From contig JAHEYC010000013.1 in the NCBI GenBank assembly GCA_023251775.1, forward strand, positions 4,494 to 56,174: a stretch of 51,681 nucleotides of DNA, in the 5' to 3' direction. Numbering within the stretch: the first letter of the stretch is position 1; every line of letters starts with the position of its first letter. Below, piece after piece: positions 16,844-24,509 of this stretch. The DNA is from Sphingobacteriaceae bacterium. Its GTDB lineage: Bacteria; Bacteroidota; Bacteroidia; B-17B0; Aurantibacillaceae. The notes beneath the pieces were generated by a model that saw nothing but the letters and a program-made list of their open reading frames with translations, searched no databases and was not told where the DNA came from. The translations under genes and the position numbers were made by a program.

Positions 16844-17677
16844 TCAAGCGTTCTTTAATGTTTCAATATCAAATTTTTTCATTTTCATAAAGGCTTGTAT
16901 CACACGCGGACCTTTTACCGGATCGCTCATTAAACTTCCCAACATACTTGGCACAACTTGCCACGAAACACCAAATTTATCTTTGCACCATCCGCACATA
17001 CTTTCTTCTCCCTCTTTTGTAAAACCATTCCAATAATGATCTATCTCTTGTTGCGTATCGCATTCAATGGCCAATGAAACGCCTTCATCAAATGTGTATT
17101 TATGATCTCCCGGCCCATCCATAGCGATCATTAACTGATCGTTCAATTTAAATTCGGAGAACATCACCTTTCCTGCATTTGCATCTTCTTTAGGATAAAG
17201 GATCATATTTTCTATAGATGTATTCTTAAAAAGCGAACAATACAATTTTATAGCTTCCTCGGCTTTACCAAATTGTTTTTGGGTGAATAACATCGAAAGC
17301 GTGATCTTTTGCTTTGGTGTTTTGCTGTCAAATGAGATCTGCCAGGTAAACCCAAATTTATCTTGTAACCATCCGTAACGTTCGCTCCAGGGATATGCAT
17401 CAATGGGCATTAAAGCTTTTCCACCATCCATGAGTTTACCCCAAAGTTTATTGGTCTCTTCTAATGAAGGACTGATAACAAAGGCCGAAATAGACGGATT
17501 CATTTTAAACATTGGTCCACCGTTTAGGCACATGAATTTTTTCCCGCAAATTTCAGCAACACTTACTATTGGGTTGGAAGCTATTATTTTAGAATTATTA
17601 AATGCCGAACAATAAAACTCTGCAGCTTCTTTTGCATTTCCGTCAAACCATAAGCAAGGATAAATAGAATGTATCAT
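16844..17677 (-). CDS. Two-domain PhnB-like VOC protein
   Basis: A 277-residue protein of two fused vicinal-oxygen-chelate (glyoxalase-like) domains of the PhnB type. Domain 1 (~1-125) contains PCLWFDGNAKEAAEFYCSAF and the DKFGFTWQIS end motif. Domain 2 (~125-270) repeats the pattern (KAEEAIKLYCSLF, CGWCKDKFGVSWQVVPSML). Family proteins are often mislabelled 3-demethylubiquinone methyltransferase; no methyltransferase motif is present. The reaction is unknown. It lies 5 bases after the SRPBCC gene and 1 base before DUF1801. Confidence 0.88.
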   Translation of the reverse strand: MIHSIYPCLWFDGNAKEAAEFYCSAFNNSKIIASNPIVSVAEICGKKFMCLNGGPMFKMNPSISAFVISPSLEETNKLWGKLMDGGKALMPIDAYPWSERYGWLQDKFGFTWQISFDSKTPKQKITLSMLFTQKQFGKAEEAIKLYCSLFKNTSIENMILYPKEDANAGKVMFSEFKLNDQLMIAMDGPGDHKYTFDEGVSLAIECDTQQEIDHYWNGFTKEGEESMCGWCKDKFGVSWQVVPSMLGSLMSDPVKGPRVIQAFMKMKKFDIETLKNA

Positions 17678-17682
17678 ACTAA

Positions 17683-18099
17683 TTAATGTGTTTCGGCGTA
17701 ATTTTTAAAATTATTTAATATCGCTTGCCATCCGGCTTTTTGCATCTCCACAGGATTCATGCCTTCAGCTTCAAATGTTGTGGTGATATGTGTTTTTCCA
17801 TTGTCGTTCTTAAAACGCGTATCTGCTTTGCGACCATCGCCCATGGTATAAGCCAATTGTTTGTTTGGGTCTACAACATCAAATGTTCCGCCAAAATCAA
17901 ATCCAAAACTTCCGTCTTTCGCTTCCATGCGATACACAAATGTTCCGCCCACTTTAAGATCATGTTTCGCACTTGGCGAATGCCATTCGGGTGATGCGCT
18001 GTTCCATTTCACAATGTGTTCGGTGCCTGTCCAAAGTTTCCAAGTTTTTTCTACGGGCGTATTTATTGTAGCCTCTATAGTAATTTTTGTTTTTTCCAT
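17683..18099 (-). CDS. SRPBCC / AHSA1-like ligand-binding protein
   Basis: A 138-residue START-like protein related to the Aha1 C-terminal domain. Features are the N-terminal strand TKITIEATINTPVEKTWKLW, the W....HI..W motif, and the C-terminal helix GWQAILNNFKNYAE. Family members bind hydrophobic ligands in a helix-grip fold; no ligand is predictable. It is first of the trio with the VOC and DUF1801 genes. A 39-base gap separates it from the preceding membrane-protein gene, so it may belong to the same long transcript. Confidence 0.88.
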   Translation of the reverse strand: MEKTKITIEATINTPVEKTWKLWTGTEHIVKWNSASPEWHSPSAKHDLKVGGTFVYRMEAKDGSFGFDFGGTFDVVDPNKQLAYTMGDGRKADTRFKNDNGKTHITTTFEAEGMNPVEMQKAGWQAILNNFKNYAETH

Positions 18100-18138
18100 A
18101 GTCTTAATTTTATGGCGATAAATATAATAGTTTATTTT

Positions 18139-18546
18139 CTAATCATAAATTGGTCGGAATGCATTCCAAATAAAAATTGTGCTTAAATAGATCCATAAGA
18201 GTGAGAAAAGAATATGCAAAGTGGTCTCAAATTTCTTCCCTTTCCATAATTCCGGAGAATACACAAAGAATTGCACGAACAAACGGATGGTCCAAAATAT
18301 GCCAAGACCCAACGAAACCTTTTTTCCGAAAGTTGAGGCAGCAAGTTCTGTTGCACAGAAAAAACTTAATGCGCCCATTAAAAAAACAACAATGGCAATA
18401 AAAAAAGTGTGCACCACCATCATTTGTCGGTTCATTAAACTCAAGCTCTTTAGTTCTTGCGCCCAATTAAAACGTTTGGGAAAACCAATATGGATCAATG
18501 CCAACAGCATTAATAAAATTCCTATGATCCTAAAATGTAGTTCCAT
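18139..18546 (-). CDS. Small four-helix membrane protein
   Basis: A 135-residue integral membrane protein of unknown function with four predicted helices (ILLMLLALIHIGF; MVVHTFFIAIVVFLMGALSF; FGKKVSLGLGIFWTIRLFVQ; TTLHILFSLLWIYLSTIF). A conserved-looking His in helix 1 (LIHIGFPKRF) and FNWAQELKSLSLMNRQMM in the first loop are its most distinctive parts. It starts 17 bases inside the methyltransferase gene, so the two are translationally coupled. It is the last of five overlapping genes that begin with a UbiA-like prenyltransferase. Confidence 0.75.
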   Translation of the reverse strand: MELHFRIIGILLMLLALIHIGFPKRFNWAQELKSLSLMNRQMMVVHTFFIAIVVFLMGALSFFCATELAASTFGKKVSLGLGIFWTIRLFVQFFVYSPELWKGKKFETTLHILFSLLWIYLSTIFIWNAFRPIYD

Positions 18547-19282
18547 TTTTTTGTAAAGTAAATATATTAATAAAAGGTGTAAATTTTTCTTTTTTCAAAA
18601 CATTAAATCCCGACTCATTAAACGTTGTTTGCCACGATGAAAGCGATAAGAAATGAAAGAAGCCTACAGTATACGCCATAAAATTGGGAAGATCGCGAAG
18701 ATGTTCGGTGACGATCACCTGTCCCTTTGGTTTTAACACACGATAAAGTTCTTTAAAGAAAGTTATCCGCTCTTCATCATTTCTAATTTCATGTGCAGCA
18801 AAAATAACATAGATAGTATACACACTTTCTTTTTCTAAAGGAATTTTACTTGTGGTAATACTAATTGTCCCTTTATAGGGAGGGTAAGCGTTTCGTGCAC
18901 GCTTAATGGATGGTTCGGTATGCTTTAGCGGATCGTAAAAATCAAATACGATCAGACCTGAACTCGGATAACGACGTCTTAATAAAGTACTGGTCTCATC
19001 AAATCCCGCATTGATATTAAGTATTTTTTTGTTATTGTCTTCTTTGGAAAGCCAGTCTAATTTGTACAATCCCGAAAGATCATACACATAATAAGAAACG
19101 AGCAAAGAAATAAGAATAGGTAAAACAAAAATAATGGCTCCTAATAACACGTAGACTTGGTATGTTGTAAAGAAAGAATAAATTATAAGAAAAAGAACAA
19201 GGTCAAACGACACAAGATAAAACGGCCAATTAAAGCGAACAATATTGGTTACTCCCTGATAAGGTTTTCTTAAACTTTCCAT
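18530..19282 (-). CDS. Membrane-anchored SAM-dependent methyltransferase
   Basis: A 250-residue protein. Two transmembrane helices lie near residues 20-40 and 45-67. They are followed by a class I methyltransferase domain with motif I as KILNINAGFDETS (86-98), an acidic motif II VFDFYDP (112-118), AAHEIRNDEE (162-171) and the post-motif III pattern YRVLKPKGQVIVTEHLRD. Motif I is a degenerate form of the usual E/DxGxGxG (NAGFDE), so SAM binding is likely but not certain. The membrane anchor suggests a lipid or isoprenoid substrate. It overlaps the DUF2071 gene by 13 bases and the next gene by 17. Confidence 0.8.
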   Translation of the reverse strand: MESLRKPYQGVTNIVRFNWPFYLVSFDLVLFLIIYSFFTTYQVYVLLGAIIFVLPILISLLVSYYVYDLSGLYKLDWLSKEDNNKKILNINAGFDETSTLLRRRYPSSGLIVFDFYDPLKHTEPSIKRARNAYPPYKGTISITTSKIPLEKESVYTIYVIFAAHEIRNDEERITFFKELYRVLKPKGQVIVTEHLRDLPNFMAYTVGFFHFLSLSSWQTTFNESGFNVLKKEKFTPFINIFTLQKNGTTF

Positions 19283-20007
19283 TTTTCTATTCTCCCTTTT
19301 TTCCAGTAGTACGGAATATTATTAATGATAAATGCATTTGCTAATATAGCATCCGATAAATTCAATGTATCCAAAAAAGCTACTTTGTAATTAGTTATTT
19401 GAATTGGTTTGGGATCCCAATCTTCGCGCACGCCTTCAATGATCAATACTTCTTTGGTTTTTTTATTATACGTAAATGTAAATGGTAAAGGACCGGCATA
19501 TCTCCTCGCTTCTTTCCAATCGGCAAAAGGAGAGCCTTTTGGTAGAGGAACATTTTCTGCATGTGTTTCTAAATGAATTTCAAGCCCGGAATTTTTGGAA
19601 CGGATGATGGTTTCATTTTCTGTAGTTGTTTTTTCAATATCGGTTGTTGTATAATTATAATGTGTAAATATATTCCCGAAAAAACTCATTTGTTTTTTAT
19701 CGGTCTCCGACTTTAAAATATACAAACCGCGTAAACGTTTTCCGGCATTGGTATGGTATTTTACAAATACGCGATAACCGGTAAGAAAAAAATCATTACC
19801 CATGAATTTCGGGAAACCTTTAGGACGCAATCCCTTTGTTTGAACCATGGCAACGGCAACAAATGCCCATTTATCTTGAAATGTATCTAATTCCAAACAC
19901 TCCGGGATCAAAGTTTGCAATTTTTCTTTGGGAACCGCAAAAGTCAATACGATCGAACTGTCAAAAAATGCTTCTACGGCAAAGGGATGATCTTTTAAAC
20001 TAAACAT
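19270..20007 (-). CDS. DUF2071 family protein (acetoacetate-decarboxylase-like fold)
   Basis: A 245-residue cytosolic protein of the DUF2071/YqjF family. It is recognised by the strand pattern HPFAVEAFFDSSIVLTFAVP, the VPKEKLQTLIPECLELD stretch, the central GYRVFVKYHTNAGKRLRGLY and the FADWKEARRYAGPLPFTF region. Its fold is related to acetoacetate decarboxylase. ATG 20007 is chosen over 20034 because AAAGGAGG stands at the right distance before it, an unusually strong Shine-Dalgarno for this genome. It also gives an 8-base overlap with the DoxX-like gene like the others in the cluster. Function is unknown. Confidence 0.85.
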   Translation of the reverse strand: MFSLKDHPFAVEAFFDSSIVLTFAVPKEKLQTLIPECLELDTFQDKWAFVAVAMVQTKGLRPKGFPKFMGNDFFLTGYRVFVKYHTNAGKRLRGLYILKSETDKKQMSFFGNIFTHYNYTTTDIEKTTTENETIIRSKNSGLEIHLETHAENVPLPKGSPFADWKEARRYAGPLPFTFTYNKKTKEVLIIEGVREDWDPKPIQITNYKVAFLDTLNLSDAILANAFIINNIPYYWKKGRIEKWKV

Positions 20008-20422
20008 GTTTTTCCTCCTTTGCTTTTTTGCCAATATAAAAATGATCTAGAGCGATGATCACAATAAATAGGAATGCGAATAATGAATTAAACTTTCCCC
20101 ACAATAAAAGCTCGGGGACTAAAATATATTCCAAGGTATTCATGATAGCTATGATCCCAATTTGCATTAGCCCATTTAAACGAGACCATAAATTCGTGAG
20201 GATCCAAATTCCCATGCAAACTTCCGAAATTCCAATAAGTATGGTGAATAACCTCGCATGCTCTTCGCCCAAAATAGTTCCCACGATTAATTTATGACGC
20301 GGAACAAGATCAAGCACTTTACATAATAGTCCGTTCGCAAACCATATAAGGGCAAAACAATATCTTAACGTAATATGAAGAGTTTTGAAGATGTGATCGT
20401 AATTGTACTTAAAGTTACGCAA
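20000..20422 (-). CDS. DoxX-like membrane protein
   Basis: A 140-residue membrane protein with four predicted helices, resembling DoxX-like proteins: LRYCFALIWFANGLLCKVLD in helix 1, FTILIGISEVCMGIWILTNL in helix 2, then two more helices, and a basic cytosolic tail. Family knowledge: DoxX relatives are quinone-linked or of unknown function. The gene overlaps the UbiA-like gene by 8 bases upstream and the DUF2071 gene by 8 downstream, so all three are probably made together. Confidence 0.75.
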   Translation of the reverse strand: MRNFKYNYDHIFKTLHITLRYCFALIWFANGLLCKVLDLVPRHKLIVGTILGEEHARLFTILIGISEVCMGIWILTNLWSRLNGLMQIGIIAIMNTLEYILVPELLLWGKFNSLFAFLFIVIIALDHFYIGKKAKEEKHV

Positions 20423-21278
20423 AGTATTTCAGGAAAGAAAAACCAATAACTAAAAGTCCTTGCAAAAGTATAGTGCCGTCTAATATAGCATAATGATACA
20501 GCGTTGATCTTTTAGCTCTATCCCATTTTAGAAATACTAAAGTACTTATGGAGGAAACTACCATGGCCATCATCAAAAAAAATTGATCAAGTGCGCTATA
20601 ATGAAGAACTGAGATCAAAAGAAAAAGCAGAATGGAGCCGTAAGCAATTACCATTGATCTTTTTTCTCCAAATAACAAGGGAATTGTTTTTGTATTTGCT
20701 GTGCGATCGGCTTCCATATCTCTTATATCAAAAGGAATTGTGATCGCAAAAATAAACACAAAACGCTCAATGAGCATTAAGGAAATATGCGTCGTACCAA
20801 ATTCTTGTCCGCTTTGAATTAATGGTAACAAAACCGTGGTGGCCGACCAAGTAAACGAAATGATAAAGATCTTGACATAAGGAATTTCGCGCAATCGGAA
20901 AATACTTTTTTTAGTTCCGTACACCGGAATAGAGTAGAGGAGTGTTAAAGCGGCAATGGGAGCAAGAGTGATAAGCACTTGTTTTTTTGCCATAAAAGCA
21001 GTAACAATAAAACCTGCGATCGATAAAATAACGAGCGCATAAAAAGCGATGAGATTATCTTTTACCCATTTATGTTTATGAGAATTTAATGCGGCTTTAT
21101 TTGTAAGTACAGTTATAAACCTATGAATATTATATTCACAAAGTGTAGCAAAGAAAATAAGAAATAGATACGGATGCCATTGGGGTTCCATGCCCAATTG
21201 TATCTGTGTTTCGACGGTAAACAAAACAGCAGCAAGGGAAATGTAAATATTAGAATTTATAAGGGCTTTTACGATCAT
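20415..21278 (-). CDS. UbiA-like prenyltransferase, divergent first motif
   Basis: A 287-residue membrane protein with about nine helices of the UbiA superfamily, which transfer isoprenoid chains to aromatic or lipid acceptors. The second Asp motif is intact as DIRDMEAD (184-191). The R.IP..K segment of the family is seen as LREIPYVKIF (129-138). The first motif, normally NDxxD, is replaced by EYNIHRF (48-54), so metal and pyrophosphate binding must differ or be reduced. It leads a set of five overlapping genes. It is 44 bases downstream of a small exported protein, so a longer transcript from 22698 is possible. Confidence 0.8.
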   Translation of the reverse strand: MIVKALINSNIYISLAAVLFTVETQIQLGMEPQWHPYLFLIFFATLCEYNIHRFITVLTNKAALNSHKHKWVKDNLIAFYALVILSIAGFIVTAFMAKKQVLITLAPIAALTLLYSIPVYGTKKSIFRLREIPYVKIFIISFTWSATTVLLPLIQSGQEFGTTHISLMLIERFVFIFAITIPFDIRDMEADRTANTKTIPLLFGEKRSMVIAYGSILLFLLISVLHYSALDQFFLMMAMVVSSISTLVFLKWDRAKRSTLYHYAILDGTILLQGLLVIGFSFLKYFA

Positions 21279-21322
21279 TGTGGTTCTTTGGGAAAATAAT
21301 TATTTTAAAAGCATCCGCATTA

Positions 21323-21799
21323 TTAATGCATACATCCAAGATACACTTTACTTTTTTTCACATAACTTTTAGGATATACCTTCTTCACCTTTTTCACGGC
21401 TTGTTTAAACTCCTCATCTTCTAATGAACCATTAACAGCGATGACAATAAAAAATCCTTTTTGAAATCCTTCATAGGGCGTTGAATATTCAACTGTAATA
21501 TACGCCCCATCATCATAGCGTCCTCGTGCAAAATAGCAAGGGTATTCTTCACCCCACTTTTTGCATGAATCTGCAGAATAAGTAGCGCCGTAAGAGTCAT
21601 GAGCTTTTAGTTTGTTGTTATGGTAATCCAAACCTGTTTTTGTAGATGCGCTCATTGCAACGCGAGATGCTTCCTCAACACTTTTTGTAGAAGCAATAAT
21701 TAAAAAATATTTATCTACAAAGGCAGCTGGATTTTGTGCAAAGGAAAATTTGCAAAAGAAAGAGAAAATAATGGCGCTATGAACTAAAGCTCTATTCAT
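21323..21799 (-). CDS. Small exported protein of unknown function
   Basis: A 158-residue protein with a signal peptide (MNRALVHSAIIFSFFCKFSF, cleaved near AQNP). The mature part has three cysteines (two in DSCKKWGEEYPCYF, one in the terminal LGCMH) and an alternating basic/hydrophobic end (KQAVKKVKKVYPKSYVKK). I recognise no family. The repeated KSYVKKSKVY style suggests a small beta-rich periplasmic domain. It lies 26 bases after the esterase gene and 44 before the UbiA-like gene on the same strand. Confidence 0.65.
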   Translation of the reverse strand: MNRALVHSAIIFSFFCKFSFAQNPAAFVDKYFLIIASTKSVEEASRVAMSASTKTGLDYHNNKLKAHDSYGATYSADSCKKWGEEYPCYFARGRYDDGAYITVEYSTPYEGFQKGFFIVIAVNGSLEDEEFKQAVKKVKKVYPKSYVKKSKVYLGCMH

Positions 21800-21825
21800 G
21801 AATAATGATACAAAGATACAAAAGC

Positions 21826-22698
21826 TTATTGTTCTTCACCAAATACCCATTGTACTCCTTTCACAAAAGTGGGGAAACCGGTGTCCATGTGATCGAGATT
21901 TGAATAAAGATCACCCTTAAAGACCATTTTGTTTTTTTCTTTAAGAGATAAGGCAAAAAACCCAAGTACATCCTGTGAACTAATAACTGTTGAATCGGCG
22001 TCGCTTTCATCTTCAAGGCCACCAAATGTGATGTAGGTTTTAATTTTGTTTGGGTGTTCTAAGTTTATTTTTTCAAATTCTTTAAGAATAAAATTATGAT
22101 TGTAATGAGTTGAGGGACTAGCTGCGATGTAGGCGGCAAATGAATTATTATCGGAAACAAGGCTTCGATGCAATGCATAAAGTGTAAAATATCCTCCAAG
22201 CGAATGCCCCATCAAAACGCGTTTGCTTTTGTCAACAGGATAATTAGAATCAATATAAGGAATGAGCTCTTTATTAATAAATCCAAGAAATTTATCGGCC
22301 CCGCCGCTCACAAACATTTCGTATTCTGGAAGTGCCTTGGGGAAAGTAAGATCTCTACTACGCAAAGAGTCCATCGTTTGAAAGTTTTTATAACCTATTC
22401 CAATTAAAATAGCCGGGGGAAGTAAACCAACTTCAGAATATTTTTTGATGGCAGAAGCCATTACATCAAAATATAAATTGGCATCCAAAATAAAAATTAC
22501 CGGATAGATTTTTGCTCGCTCTGCGCTCATATTTTCTGGTAAACAAACAGAAATGAAAAAGGTATCTCTTATCGAATAAGAATACAGTTTGACCGGACTT
22601 TCTTTTTGCTTGAATAATTCTGTTATTTCATTGTCATCAGAAGAGGTACAGGCGAAAAGACAAACAGTACATAAGCTTATTAGACGTAGTTTTCTCAT
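21826..22698 (-). CDS. Alpha/beta-hydrolase lipoprotein, esterase D / IroE-like
   Basis: A 290-residue lipoprotein (signal ending LFAC, Cys17) of the putative esterase family PF00756. The nucleophile motif is GHSLGG with Ser166. The oxyanion region is VIFILDANLYFD, and the catalytic His is in SNLDHMDTGFP near the end. Relatives hydrolyse siderophores, S-formylglutathione or sugar esters; no siderophore transport gene is nearby, so the substrate is open. It is first in the leftward run 22698-16465, with a TAGATTTG box upstream. Confidence 0.85.
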   Translation of the reverse strand: MRKLRLISLCTVCLFACTSSDDNEITELFKQKESPVKLYSYSIRDTFFISVCLPENMSAERAKIYPVIFILDANLYFDVMASAIKKYSEVGLLPPAILIGIGYKNFQTMDSLRSRDLTFPKALPEYEMFVSGGADKFLGFINKELIPYIDSNYPVDKSKRVLMGHSLGGYFTLYALHRSLVSDNNSFAAYIAASPSTHYNHNFILKEFEKINLEHPNKIKTYITFGGLEDESDADSTVISSQDVLGFFALSLKEKNKMVFKGDLYSNLDHMDTGFPTFVKGVQWVFGEEQ

Positions 22699-22721
22699 TG
22701 TATATTGTTTTTAACGGTTCA

Positions 22722-22729
22722 CAAATCTA
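22722..22729 (-). promoter_or_regulatory. -7 box for the leftward run
   Basis: On the minus strand TAGATTTG, 23 bases before the esterase start. It lies in a divergent promoter region with the peroxiredoxin gene. Confidence 0.5.
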
Positions 22730-22768
22730 ATTATACCTTTTAAGCGTAGATAATATCAATAGATTTAA

Positions 22769-22776
22769 TATATTTG
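22769..22776 (+). promoter_or_regulatory. -7 box of the peroxiredoxin-like gene
   Basis: TATATTTG, 17 bases before ATG 22794. No clear -33 element. Confidence 0.5.
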
Positions 22777-22793
22777 TAATAACACTTTTTAAC

Positions 22794-23780
22794 ATGAAAA
22801 ACTTCGGCATTAAATTTTTACTTTCTCTGCCGTTCACTATTGGCAGTGTTGTTCTCATTGTTTTACACCAACCTCTTTATGCAGCCATAGCAGGATTGTT
22901 GGCTTTTGTTCTTAATTTAAAAGAGGTAAAAGATTATTCAAGTTATTTTCAATTCATAAATTTCAGGGTCCACACCTTAACTCTTGGTTATGCTTTGGAT
23001 ATGTTACAGGGCGACGGTACATATTGGTACACGGCTTGCATGTTCGCTTCGTCATTTGCCGGTGTATTGCGATTAGAATTATTTGATATAATGCTTGTGG
23101 AAAGAATGGTGTGGGTAGAAGTATTTGGTATAGTTTCCATGTATGGTCTTTATGTTTATGCAAATCTTCAACATCCCGCACAATGGGCCGGTTGGGCACT
23201 TCCTGCATTTCCATTAGTATTTATGACCTTCATAGGATCAGGGATAGCGATGGCACGTGGAAAATATGATAAGATCAGAGAACATAAAAAAAAGGAAGAG
23301 GGTTCTGTATTGGGACAATTAGCTCCAACCTTTACGCTTGATGATATGGAAGGAAAAAAAGTGAGCCTCACCGATTTCACAAATAAAAATCATGTACTTT
23401 TAATTTTTGTTCGCGGCGATTGGTGTCCTACATGTCATATCATGATCCGCGAATACGAACGCAACAGCAGTAAATTTATGGAGAAAAGCATTGTTCCCAT
23501 AGGAATAAGTCCCGATACCACCGAAGTAAATAAAAGTATGATGGAGCGTTTAGGATGGAAGAATATGTTGCTATCGGATATAAAACAAGAAGTAGCATCT
23601 AAATATGGGATCTTATTTTTTGAGAGTAGTGGTGAAGCAAAATACGAACAAGGCGTAGCATTACCCGCTTCTTTTTTAATTGATAAATCAGGCGTTGTTC
23701 GTTACATGTCGCGCTCCGATAGAGCGGGAGAATTTTTAAGTCCGAATTTAATTTTCCCTGTTATTGAAACATTGTCTTAG
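22794..23780 (+). CDS. Membrane-anchored peroxiredoxin/thioredoxin-like protein
   Basis: A 328-residue two-part protein. Residues 1-155 are a membrane domain of about five helices (FLLSLPFTIGSVVLIVLH; AAIAGLLAFVLNL; helices near 77-97, 105-123 and 133-153). Residues ~170-328 are an AhpC/TSA domain (LGQLAPTFTLDDMEGKKVSL) with active-site GDWCPTC (Cys211, Cys214) and later ASFLIDKSGVVRY. The Cys-Pro-Thr-Cys pair looks more like a thioredoxin or bacterioferritin-comigratory peroxiredoxin than a classic 2-Cys enzyme. It is likely on the cytosolic or periplasmic face as a membrane thiol peroxidase or reductase. The 3' end overlaps the convergent gene by 4 bases. Confidence 0.8.
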   Translation: MKNFGIKFLLSLPFTIGSVVLIVLHQPLYAAIAGLLAFVLNLKEVKDYSSYFQFINFRVHTLTLGYALDMLQGDGTYWYTACMFASSFAGVLRLELFDIMLVERMVWVEVFGIVSMYGLYVYANLQHPAQWAGWALPAFPLVFMTFIGSGIAMARGKYDKIREHKKKEEGSVLGQLAPTFTLDDMEGKKVSLTDFTNKNHVLLIFVRGDWCPTCHIMIREYERNSSKFMEKSIVPIGISPDTTEVNKSMMERLGWKNMLLSDIKQEVASKYGILFFESSGEAKYEQGVALPASFLIDKSGVVRYMSRSDRAGEFLSPNLIFPVIETLS

Positions 23781-24322
23781 ACTTTCTTAGAATGATGTTC
23801 ATCAAATTTATCATCCAATAATTTTTTTAATTCAGGATAAGTACATTGCAAACGACCAACGGGAATTGCGATCACTACGCCTTTAAGTTTATAATTGTTG
23901 AACATGGTCTTTCGTTTGATCCAACTTTTTTGTTTGTTAAGGTAATCGTTCGGATTTTTTACAAGCACGCCAATATATTTTTGATTTAATTCATGCGCAT
24001 CTTTAAAGCCAATGATATCGGTCCAAGGAATAAATCCCGGACATTCCATACTTGCGTTTTCGCTTATTCCTTCAGGAGTGATCAATAAACCCGGGCCTTT
24101 CTTTTTGATCTCGGGGAAATACACAATGAACAGTCCTGCACATAAAAGAAAAGTAAAAAGTCCTGAGGAACCAAATACTTCTGCCCAAAATTCATTGGCA
24201 GCTTCCATATAGAAGGAATATATAAAACCAAACAAGCCCACTAAAAAGAGCAATGTAAGTGTGGTAAAGATCCGAACTAATTTTTTCTGATCTAAGGGGA
24301 TCTCAATAGTTGATAAACTCAT
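23777..24322 (-). CDS. STM3941-like membrane protein
   Basis: A 181-residue protein with two N-terminal helices (IFTTLTLLFLVGLFGFIYSF; SSGLFTFLLCAGLFIVYF) and a PH-like C-terminal domain. The domain contains GPGLLITPEGISENASMECP, PWTDIIGF and VLVKNPNDYLNKQKSWIKRK. The same order marks the STM3941 family, whose function is unknown. The IPL...K N-terminus (MSLSTIEIPLDQKK) also fits. It is a monocistronic gene convergent with the peroxiredoxin-like gene. Confidence 0.75.
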   Translation of the reverse strand: MSLSTIEIPLDQKKLVRIFTTLTLLFLVGLFGFIYSFYMEAANEFWAEVFGSSGLFTFLLCAGLFIVYFPEIKKKGPGLLITPEGISENASMECPGFIPWTDIIGFKDAHELNQKYIGVLVKNPNDYLNKQKSWIKRKTMFNNYKLKGVVIAIPVGRLQCTYPELKKLLDDKFDEHHSKKV

Positions 24323-24460
24323 GTATTTAAAATAAAGCGTTCGCTTATGTTAAATATAGAAACATTCTTCCACTCATTGTTTTCCTTCTCAAAAAAGTGC
24401 AGGGGTTTTATGAATTTAATTATAAATGAAGCTTTAGACCCCTTTTACTATGTTAAATTC

Positions 24461-24491
24461 CTTGTAAGGGCTGTTTATTTTCCTAAATTTA
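24461..24491 (+). promoter_or_regulatory. Promoter of the Omp28-like gene
   Basis: CTTG (24461-24464), 19 bases, TAAATTTA (24484-24491), a 7/8 match to the -7 consensus, 18 bases before ATG 24510. Confidence 0.5.
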
Positions 24492-24509
24492 CTAGACAAT
24501 AACACTATC

